Shown here in pieces: positions 29,045 to 36,225 of a stretch of 36,225 nucleotides of DNA. Under the pieces are notes generated by a model, which was not told the DNA's origin, searched no databases, and saw only the letters and a list, made by a program, of their open reading frames with translations. A program made the translations under genes and the position numbers. Numbering within the stretch: position 1 is the first letter of the stretch; each line of letters starts with the position of its first letter. Source of the stretch: Methylococcales bacterium (GTDB lineage Bacteria > Pseudomonadota > Gammaproteobacteria > Methylococcales > Methylomonadaceae); the NCBI GenBank assembly GCA_028713055.1, contig JAQTOX010000012.1:1-36225 (forward strand). Reading direction: 5' to 3'.

Positions 29045-29572
29045 TTAACTTTTTTCAATAAATTTCAATGTCCGTTCTGGCAAAATCTCTTTTGTTTCAC
29101 CTTCTAAATATAGCCGTGCATCTTCGTGAACCGTGGACATAAAACGGATTAACTGAATTTCGCGGCGCATTTTTTCTTCAAATTCTGTGGTTTCCCACAT
29201 CTCATTGAGTAAATATTTCGCGTGGTGATGAATGGTGAAGGCAATCGCTTCGGGCAAATGCGTATAACTGCTTTGAATGGAATGTTTAAGCTGGTCTAAC
29301 GAGGCGAGATATTGTTTATAATCTTTAACATCTTGTTTGCATTTGGTTTTAAACATCAACAATTCTGCGGTGTGCTGCGTTTGTAAGATTGTTAATTCAT
29401 GTTTTAACTGCTGACTGCGTTTTTTGAGTTCGGCGATTAAGGCTTTTTCGGCTAAAACTTGTGCCTGTTTTAACGCGGCTTGTTGTTCTTGATTATCGCG
29501 TTTCCACGTCAAATTTTCGGTTTTGAGCGAGTGAATCGTGGTGACGATATTTAAAAGCCAATCTTTCAACAT
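29045..29572 (-). CDS. Hypothetical coiled-coil protein
   Basis: 175 aa, long Q/K/E-rich heptad-like region; 2 nt after the upstream ORF stop. Confidence 0.75.
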   Translation of the reverse strand: MLKDWLLNIVTTIHSLKTENLTWKRDNQEQQAALKQAQVLAEKALIAELKKRSQQLKHELTILQTQHTAELLMFKTKCKQDVKDYKQYLASLDQLKHSIQSSYTHLPEAIAFTIHHHAKYLLNEMWETTEFEEKMRREIQLIRFMSTVHEDARLYLEGETKEILPERTLKFIEKS

Positions 29573-29574
29573 AA

Positions 29575-30105
29575 TTATTTGTCGGTGAGCGTTGCGATTT
29601 TGTGATGCAATTCTAACAGAGCCTGTTCGTTTTGTTGTACACGATAACGGCGATTTTCGGCTTGTAATTGCGAAAAATAATCTTTAGATATTTGGTGTTT
29701 TATGCGTTGTAACTCTCGTTCAATGGCATCCGAAAGCGCGTTGATTTGCTGCTGATTATTTTTTTCGAGAATGGCTTTACGTTGTCTTTCTTTAAAATAA
29801 TTAAGTTGCAGCCGTTGGAAATGAAATAACCGTTTTTGATTTGAATGTTTATTTTTTATAAACAGGAAATGTCTGTTTTCGCTTTGTTCAGCTGAAAGAT
29901 AATGCAGTGTTGCACGCCAAATACGTTGAAAAATGTTGAACAATCCGGCGAAAATTAACACCCCAAATGCGGCGAGTAGTAAAAAAGCCGCTAATTGTGT
30001 CGCAAATACCGCGAAGATTACAAACGCAAAAAAGAGTAATACTTTTGCCAGAATAAATAATGGCAAACACAGCACCATCATCCATAACGCTAATCGAATA
30101 AACAT
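29575..30105 (-). CDS. Hypothetical membrane-anchored coiled-coil protein
   Basis: 176 aa; about 55 aa of N-terminal hydrophobic sequence followed by a charged coiled-coil. Confidence 0.75.
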   Translation of the reverse strand: MFIRLALWMMVLCLPLFILAKVLLFFAFVIFAVFATQLAAFLLLAAFGVLIFAGLFNIFQRIWRATLHYLSAEQSENRHFLFIKNKHSNQKRLFHFQRLQLNYFKERQRKAILEKNNQQQINALSDAIERELQRIKHQISKDYFSQLQAENRRYRVQQNEQALLELHHKIATLTDK

Positions 30106-30114
30106 CGAGTATGT

Positions 30115-30324
30115 TTAGTAATGTGGCGGCAATTCGTGATTTGGCAACGATTCTTCGGGCGATTTAGAAGCCAAACTATCAACCCGTTCGTGTATGGTTT
30201 TGTAAGCACGTTCAAGACGATCAATTTTTTGTTGTTGCGTAGCGATAATATCGTTCAGCGTTTGGAGTAAATCGTCTTGATACGCGACTTTGATTTCTAA
30301 TTCGATGAGGCGATTTTCTGTCAT
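30115..30324 (-). CDS. slyX: SlyX family protein
   Basis: ENRLIELEIKVAYQDDLLQTLNDIIATQQQKIDRLERAYKTIHERVDSL...ESLPNHELPPHY. Confidence 0.94.
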   Translation of the reverse strand: MTENRLIELEIKVAYQDDLLQTLNDIIATQQQKIDRLERAYKTIHERVDSLASKSPEESLPNHELPPHY

Positions 30325-30350
30325 AGGAATTTTCGGAAAAGGTTAAACAA

Positions 30351-30380
30351 AAAAGCACGTCGTTAAACGTGCTTTTGTTT
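30351..30380 (-). terminator. Terminator between fmdA and slyX
   Basis: AAAAGCACG-TCGTTAAA-CGTGCTTTT. Confidence 0.75.
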
Positions 30381-30389
30381 TTGAAAAAA

Positions 30390-32054
30390 CTACGCCACAG
30401 CTTTCAAATCATGCACCGTTACACTACCGCGTCCATCTTCGGTAATTTCGTCGTCGCTGATTTTGAAGTTATCCACTTTCATCGTGAGATATTTATCAAA
30501 ATAGGCTTTCAAATCCTTTTCGATCGATTTATCAAAAGCTGGTTTCACAACGTGTGTCGTTCCCCATTTTGTGTGAATTACTTTGCCATCGACAACCACG
30601 AGTTCGCCATCTTTGAAAACGTAATCTGGTTTTTCAAACATTTTTTGACGGTCAACATCATCGGTATAAACCGTAATATCCGCCCAATTTCCTGCGCTCA
30701 AACCACCACGATTTTGCAAACCAATCAATTTTGCTGCACCTGCTCGCGTCATAATCGCAATTTCTTGTAACGTGTATTCACGTTCAATCGATGCTAACGT
30801 CGTCATTTTTTGTGCTTCAGGGTGAATCGTAGAAAGCACGTCATTTCTAAACGTTCTATCCATCAGCAAACGAATCAAATGTGGATAACTGGTAAATGGC
30901 GCACCGTTTGGATGGTCGGTGGTTAAGAAAATTCGCCACGGATCATCAACGAGTAAAAACGTTTCCAAACCAATCGCCCACTGCAACGCATTGACGAAAT
31001 TTTGGTCTTTGTATTTGAACGGCACAACGCCACAACCTGCATCGCATTCAATATCCATCGTCACCCATTTTTGTGGGCTAGCAAATTTATGATTCGCATG
31101 TTGACGCATATTGTCACCCGATGCCGTGACGGTTTGCCCGAACAAAATTTGCCCTACATCGATGGTGATATTTTTGTTTTTATTGATAGCCTCCGCAATT
31201 TGCGCCGCGCCAGACGAAAATTTAAAATCGCCTTCCGTGCCGTAACTGTGGAATTGGATATGCGTTAAGTGCATCGGCAAACCACCAATGCCTTGAATCG
31301 TATCGAGCGTGGTTTGCATATTTCCAGGTACGCCCAAATTACAGCCGTGAACGTGCAACGGGTGTGAAACGCCAATTTCTTTCACTGCCGTTGCCAACAC
31401 ACGCAAAATGTTGCGTGGCGTTACGCCGTAATGGCTGTTTTGTTCATCTAAATCGAGTTTGCGTTGATTGAATTTAAACGCATTGATACCACCAGGATTC
31501 ACGACTTTTACGCCAATGGCTTTCGCCGCGTTCATCGTCCACGCAACGTAATCGTTGATGGCTTTTTGGTCTTTTTTCGCCGTTAGTAATCGCAACGAAA
31601 AGTCGTCGCTGCCCAACATGACGTAACCGCCTTTATCCAAAATCGGAATATCGCCCATTTCCATGTGGGCTTGGCGAGCGTTAATTGGCAACAAAGCCGG
31701 TTCAAAACCAGTAGTGTAGCCCATTTCAGCGTAGCGATAACCTGTGATAAATGTGCTTGGCGCAGCGTGTCCGCAACCCGAACGGCAAATGTGTGTGCTG
31801 GCAACGGGGTCGTTGCGGTGGTCTTCGGGTAAAAGTGTGCGAGCAATGTTGCCTTTGCCACCACCGATGTGGGTGTGCATATCGATTGCGCCCGACATGA
31901 CGATTTTGCCTTTCAAATCGTATTCTTTATCAACTTGAAAATCGCCAATCGGTTTGTCGATGATTTTGCCGTTTTGAATGTAAATATCATGTTGTTTGCC
32001 ATCGACACCGCTGGCTGGGTCGTACACTTTGCCGCCCGTTAATCTGATTAACAT
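30390..32054 (-). CDS. fmdA: Formylmethanofuran dehydrogenase subunit A (Fhc/Fmd A)
   Basis: 554 aa; MLIRLTGGKVYDPASGVDGKQHDIYIQNGKI...GAIDMHTHIGGGKGNIARTLLPEDHR...GNWADITVYTDDVDRQKMFEKPDYVFKDGELVV. Confidence 0.96.
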   Translation of the reverse strand: MLIRLTGGKVYDPASGVDGKQHDIYIQNGKIIDKPIGDFQVDKEYDLKGKIVMSGAIDMHTHIGGGKGNIARTLLPEDHRNDPVASTHICRSGCGHAAPSTFITGYRYAEMGYTTGFEPALLPINARQAHMEMGDIPILDKGGYVMLGSDDFSLRLLTAKKDQKAINDYVAWTMNAAKAIGVKVVNPGGINAFKFNQRKLDLDEQNSHYGVTPRNILRVLATAVKEIGVSHPLHVHGCNLGVPGNMQTTLDTIQGIGGLPMHLTHIQFHSYGTEGDFKFSSGAAQIAEAINKNKNITIDVGQILFGQTVTASGDNMRQHANHKFASPQKWVTMDIECDAGCGVVPFKYKDQNFVNALQWAIGLETFLLVDDPWRIFLTTDHPNGAPFTSYPHLIRLLMDRTFRNDVLSTIHPEAQKMTTLASIEREYTLQEIAIMTRAGAAKLIGLQNRGGLSAGNWADITVYTDDVDRQKMFEKPDYVFKDGELVVVDGKVIHTKWGTTHVVKPAFDKSIEKDLKAYFDKYLTMKVDNFKISDDEITEDGRGSVTVHDLKAVA

Positions 32055-33319
32055 ATTGATTCCTCGCGTAAAACTTTTTCAATTGCGTTTAAAACGTCTG
32101 CTGTTGACGGCAAGCCCGAATCACGCAATTTTTTCAATCGAATTGCGACCACGTTATCTAGCCGAAACGCATGACCAGCATGGTCAATCGCTGGCGTTCC
32201 AACTGGAATAAATACGTCGGGTTCTTTTTCAAACGTCATGCCTGAACGCGCCACCACAATCGTTGGCAAACTGGTTTTTGGTGGATTCGCTTTGGCGTTA
32301 AAGGCATTCACCCAAACGAGCGCATCCGCTTCGCCGTTATCTAACAAAGCATTGGTTTCAAACAAAAATGGGTCGTACTCTGGATAACCTTTGGCAAAAC
32401 TCACTCGTGCCGCATAACCTGTTGTCCAACCACATACTTGGTTTGCAGTTTGGTCGCCTTCTTTACCGCCTAATGGAAAACCAGAACAACGTGTGGTTTG
32501 GTTTAAGTCTTTGACCATTTCGGAAATCGTTTGCACGGTCAATTCAGCGTGCGAATAATTCAACGCGCCTGCTGCCCAAGTAACCACGCCGTATTTTGCA
32601 TTTTTAAGTTTTTCTGCAATGGCTTGTAAATCGGCAATCGAAATTCCTGCAACGCTTTCAGCTTGAATCGGTTGACCTTTGACCAAAGCGCGTAAAACGG
32701 TCACAACTTCAGGTAAATTTTCAGTGGCACATTCAAAAACTTGTGCGATTTTTCCTGATGGTGATGTTGACGCATTGCCAGATGGTTTTGTGCCTAAATA
32801 AATAATCTCACGGTCGCTGGTGTTTTCTAAAAACATCGCGTCGTTCCACAGATATTTTTCAAAAAAGCGTGGCGCGAAACCTTCTAAATCTGCACCGACA
32901 ATCAGTAACACATCACAACGATTTTTGACTTCGGCGAGCGTGGTATTCATCCAACCTACGTCTTGCAACGCTAAAATGTTTTTGCGAGCGTTGTTGAAAT
33001 TCATGTTGTCAACAACTGCGCCAGTTCTATCCGCTAAGGCTAATAAACCACGCATTCCATTTACGTCAGTTGCACAACCGCCGATGACAGGATAATTCGT
33101 GTTTTTCAGCAAACTTGCGGCATGGATAACGGCTTCTTTTAGTTCTACTTCTTTGCCATTTACTCGTGCTTTCGTGTCGGTAATCGGTTGTTCAAACGCA
33201 GGCGTGTTGACCGCACAACCATTTTCAATAACGCTGATTTTTAAACCATCGACTTTAATTGTTAAATCGTCCGTGCCGATACCACAAAACGGACTGGGAA
33301 CTTCAAAAAATTCACTCAT
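32048..33319 (-). CDS. fmdB: Formylmethanofuran dehydrogenase subunit B (Fhc/Fmd B)
   Basis: MSEFFEVPSPFCGIGTDDLTIKVDGL...NYPVIGGCATDVNGMRGLLALADRTGAVVDNMNFNNARKN; overlaps the fmdA start. Start placed at 33319 (AGAGGA ribosome-binding site), not 33418. Confidence 0.92.
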   Translation of the reverse strand: MSEFFEVPSPFCGIGTDDLTIKVDGLKISVIENGCAVNTPAFEQPITDTKARVNGKEVELKEAVIHAASLLKNTNYPVIGGCATDVNGMRGLLALADRTGAVVDNMNFNNARKNILALQDVGWMNTTLAEVKNRCDVLLIVGADLEGFAPRFFEKYLWNDAMFLENTSDREIIYLGTKPSGNASTSPSGKIAQVFECATENLPEVVTVLRALVKGQPIQAESVAGISIADLQAIAEKLKNAKYGVVTWAAGALNYSHAELTVQTISEMVKDLNQTTRCSGFPLGGKEGDQTANQVCGWTTGYAARVSFAKGYPEYDPFLFETNALLDNGEADALVWVNAFNAKANPPKTSLPTIVVARSGMTFEKEPDVFIPVGTPAIDHAGHAFRLDNVVAIRLKKLRDSGLPSTADVLNAIEKVLREESIC

Positions 33320-33330
33320 TAAAATGTCCT

Positions 33331-33464
33331 CTAATCTTTTTTTAATGTATTTAAAACGGCGGTATTCGGGTGTTTCTTCAAAAACGTGCCGTGAATCCGC
33401 CTTCGCATCCCACATCACAACTTCTTCAATCTTTTTGCCAAGGCAAAATCTTTTTTAGTAACTG
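33331..33464 (-). pseudogene. 5'-truncated, frame-disrupted duplicate of the PCD-like gene 3' end
   Basis: Encodes TKKDFALA/KKIEEVVMWDAKADSRHVFEETPEYRRFKYIKK across frames; aligns to 36081-36205 (EKDFALAKKIEDVVMWDAATDSQGVFEGTPEDPRFKYIKKD). Confidence 0.85.
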
Positions 33465-33503
33465 ATGTTACGCAGAACTAAAACAAATTACTTGGGGCTA
33501 TCG

Positions 33504-35495
33504 CTACTCCATCTTCAAATTTGTACGTTTTTCATTAGTTATCTGACGTAGAGGCAGCATAGCGTTTACGATTCCCAATCCTAGCCCACTTGAACTAAGT
33601 AATAAAGCGGTGATGATACTGATATGCAAAGTGAAGGCAGAAATAATTGTTACTGCGCCAGGAACAACATTGAAAATCCAGCCATTTTGTAAGTTTTTGT
33701 CTAGTTCGTGTGCGAGGACGAGTAATTCATCCAATTTTTTTAGCGAACCATCCATTAAGATAATTTGTGCCGTATCTGTCGCAACTGACGTTGCACCACT
33801 CAATGAAATAGAAATATTCGCTTTTTTCATCGCAATCGTATCGTTGACACCATCGCCAATAAAACAAACCTTATGCCCTTCCATTTGTAATTTTTCTACG
33901 ATTTCTGCTTTATTTTGCGGCAAAACATCATAAAAATAATCATCCATTCCTAATTTGTGAGCTAATTTTTGCGTAGGTTCGCGATGATCCCCAGAAACAA
34001 TAGCAAGATGTCTGACACCGCGCTTGCGTAAATTCGCCAGTAATTCAAAAACTTCTGGACGCACAGAGGCACGCATTTCTAATACACCTGCAAATTGCTT
34101 ATCAATAGCGAGCATAACTAACGAATGTCCAGAATGATAAGCGTCTTCCATTTGTTCATCTAAATTTTCAGGTACGCTAATCCCTTCTTTTTCCATAAAA
34201 CGTCGGCTACCCACTCGAATAAGTTTGTTTTCTATGTGAACAGCTATTCCATAACCAAGACTGTAATCGGAGTCATTAACTTCAGGTAAAATCACGCCTG
34301 CTTTCACCGCACGATTTAAAATAGCGCGAGCAATTGGGTGTTGTAATTTAGCTTCAGCGGCAGCGGCAAACGCTAAAATATCATTTTCGCTGTAGCCTGT
34401 TAAATAAACCCAAATACGTCCAACTTCAGGCACTTCAGAGGTTAACGTTCCTGTTTTATCAAATAAAAACGTATCTATATCAGACAAATCTTCTAGTACC
34501 CGCCCATCTTTAACTAAAATGCCCTTGTGGGCTGCAAGATTAAGATAATTCAGAGTGCTTAATGGTGCAATAATTCGGATATTTTGGGCAATATGTCCAT
34601 TTAAAATAACGACAGTCCCTACCGCGCCAAGCCAGGGCATTGCAGCAAAAGCCAGACCTAATACGGGTAAGTTCCAGTTGTCCGCCCATTGCTCCCCTTT
34701 AAGCTGCGAATGCGTTTTAAAATCAACCGAGTGATTTAGAATGTCCGTAATTTTAGCGACCGTCGTATCGCTTCCAGAATTTTCTGCTTGAACATGAATG
34801 CGTCCTGACATTACCTGTGTTGATGCAAAAACGGTATCACCCAGCATTTTTTCTGCGGGTTGCGACTCTCCTGTTAACGTATGTTGATCAACAGTAGCCA
34901 TTCCCAGAATGACGATGCCATCAATTGGGATAACATCTCCCGTATTTATAACAACAATATCCCCCCGAACAACTTCATCTAAGGGTACTTCGATTTCTAT
35001 ACCGTCTTTTAATAACCACACATGATTAGGTTGTTCTGCAAAAATGTTGATGACACTTTGCTTAGAATTTTGTTTAGCATTACTGATAACAAATTTCGCA
35101 CCGTGAACCAATCCCACACCAATTGAAGCAGTCACAATACTTCCCAGTCCCAATGTCATCATATCTGCAATGCCATAGAGTACATAACCATCGACTTTTT
35201 TTTCTTTAACTAAAGAATTTTCAACAAGACGAAGATAAGGAATGGACGTGTAGGTGAAACCTAATAACGTTGGTAGCAAAAATATCGGATTCACATGTGT
35301 CAAAACCGCTGAACCGATAGATAACCCGCTCATTTTTATGTAATGTAAATCTTTTTCACGCTCGCGCTCGTCATCTTCCATAACATCTTGGACAAGCATT
35401 ACAGACCGATTTTCTTCAGTTTTCTTTCCGATTTTTTCATACAGTCTAGTTGCTGCATAGCTAGCAAAAACAACTTCAAGCCCAAATAAAAACAT
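33504..35495 (-). CDS. P-type ATPase, P1B-like but lacking the CPC metal motif
   Basis: 663 aa; TGES, FLFDKTGTLT, HP (QHPIARAI), IGDGVNDTIAMKKA. The segment before DKTGT reads AQNIRIIAPLSTLNYLNLAAHKGILVKDGRVLE. Confidence 0.9.
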   Translation of the reverse strand: MFLFGLEVVFASYAATRLYEKIGKKTEENRSVMLVQDVMEDDEREREKDLHYIKMSGLSIGSAVLTHVNPIFLLPTLLGFTYTSIPYLRLVENSLVKEKKVDGYVLYGIADMMTLGLGSIVTASIGVGLVHGAKFVISNAKQNSKQSVINIFAEQPNHVWLLKDGIEIEVPLDEVVRGDIVVINTGDVIPIDGIVILGMATVDQHTLTGESQPAEKMLGDTVFASTQVMSGRIHVQAENSGSDTTVAKITDILNHSVDFKTHSQLKGEQWADNWNLPVLGLAFAAMPWLGAVGTVVILNGHIAQNIRIIAPLSTLNYLNLAAHKGILVKDGRVLEDLSDIDTFLFDKTGTLTSEVPEVGRIWVYLTGYSENDILAFAAAAEAKLQHPIARAILNRAVKAGVILPEVNDSDYSLGYGIAVHIENKLIRVGSRRFMEKEGISVPENLDEQMEDAYHSGHSLVMLAIDKQFAGVLEMRASVRPEVFELLANLRKRGVRHLAIVSGDHREPTQKLAHKLGMDDYFYDVLPQNKAEIVEKLQMEGHKVCFIGDGVNDTIAMKKANISISLSGATSVATDTAQIILMDGSLKKLDELLVLAHELDKNLQNGWIFNVVPGAVTIISAFTLHISIITALLLSSSGLGLGIVNAMLPLRQITNEKRTNLKME

Positions 35496-35563
35496 ACATT
35501 TTGTTCCAAAATTTAAAAGCGCAGCATTCTGTTATATTCAGATTTGCCTGATAGGTCGTGTTT

Positions 35564-35995
35564 TTAACACAAGGGATAACTTTCGTTAATAATTTCTGAG
35601 GTGTCAAAATTATTGTGTATATATAACAGAACCATTTCTCTAATAGTATGTCCTCGCGGCAAATCTTTAACGAGTTCTTTCTCATATTTTCCACTGAAAT
35701 AATGCTCACCCCATTTTTCATTGGTGCAAGCTGAATCTACAAGTTCTGTGGTTTGACAACCGGTTACAAGTTTCTGACAAACATCTTCGAGCATTTCTTT
35801 ACCGCCTTCAAAAGTTCGTAAAAATAATTCAGCTCCCGTCATATTTTCTACGGGAAAACGGGTAGCCCGATATATCTTGCCGTTGTCTAATTTTGTATCA
35901 ATTTCATGTAAGGTCACGCCGTGAAAGTTTCTCTTTTCTGAAAATAATAAAGGATAAACATAACATGCCATTCCTGGATGTTCGGGTGGAGGCAA
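35564..35995 (-). pseudogene. Formyltransferase-like ORF missing its N-terminal half
   Basis: PPPEHPGMACYVYPLLFSEKRNFHGVTLHEIDTKLDNGKIYRATRFPV resembles the second half of formyl-transferase N domains (HPG...GVTxHxxD..xDxGxI); the frame is closed by TGA about 40 nt upstream. Confidence 0.65.
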
Positions 35996-36072
35996 AACAA
36001 ACTTTAAGAGTCATATCCTTATTGTTCATAATTCCTAAATTTAATTGAAAATTCTAATTTTTATTCACCTTA

Positions 36073-36225
36073 TTAGTCTTTTTTTATGTATTTAAAACGT
36101 GGGTCTTCGGGCGTACCTTCAAAAACACCTTGCGAATCTGTCGCCGCATCCCACATGACAACATCCTCAATTTTTTTCGCTAACGCAAAATCTTTTTCCG
36201 TAATGCCTTTTGCCGCGTGCGTGAC
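36073..36225 (-). CDS. C-terminus of pterin-4a-carbinolamine dehydratase (PCD)-like protein, 5' end outside window
   Basis: VTHAAKGITEKDFALAKKIEDVVMWDAATDSQGVFEGTPEDPRFKYIKKD*; H-x3-G-[LI]-T-x2-DF-x-LA-x2-I pattern of PCD C-termini. Confidence 0.65.
   Translation of the reverse strand, partial: VTHAAKGITEKDFALAKKIEDVVMWDAATDSQGVFEGTPEDPRFKYIKKD

Noticed and set aside
33337-33343. A-run indels in the PCD remnant as proof of pseudogenisation
   Set aside because: Homopolymer errors cannot be excluded from one sequence; the truncation at 33464 is the stronger evidence, so indels were used only as support.
33319-33418. N-terminal extension of fmdB (MMWDAKADSRHVFEETPEYRRFKYIKKRLEDIL)
   Set aside because: It is the translated PCD 3' remnant joined in frame by an A-run indel; the real start is MSEFFEV at 33319 with a good ribosome-binding site.
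35476-35721. 81-aa minus ORF overlapping the ATPase start and formyltransferase fragment
   Set aside because: Out of frame with both better supported ORFs and no recognisable domain.

Overview
This window looks like part of a chromosome from a low-GC gammaproteobacterial methanotroph (Methylococcales-like). That assignment is inferred from gene content only. The C1 and methylotrophy genes are: a corA/corB-like copper-uptake pair at the left edge, pqqA-pqqB-[Uma2]-pqqC with a detached pqqD at ~22.3 kb, serine-cycle genes (serine-glyoxylate aminotransferase, malyl-CoA lyase, malate thiokinase mtkA/mtkB), and H4MPT-linked fmdB-fmdA. Housekeeping content includes the metY-rimP-nusA-infB-rbfA operon, rlmD, rimI, a family-4 UDG, cspA, slyX and thiO. 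Accessory or unusual content includes: a split Aer-like pair (PAS protein plus MCP); a poly-HAMP MCP; a pilin gene attached to the infB operon; a HxlR/GST pair with twin palindromes; a decayed HigBA toxin-antitoxin locus whose toxin is frameshifted by an exact 8-bp tandem duplication; a tandem Lcl/DUF1566 exported protein; and a CPC-less, nearly Cys-free P-type ATPase next to a 5'-truncated formyltransferase. The last two genes lie between two copies of the 3' end of a PCD-like gene upstream of fmdB, which I read as a rearrangement scar. Three items missing from the ORF track were read directly: the edge-truncated corB, the 26-aa pqqA, and the initiator tRNA.
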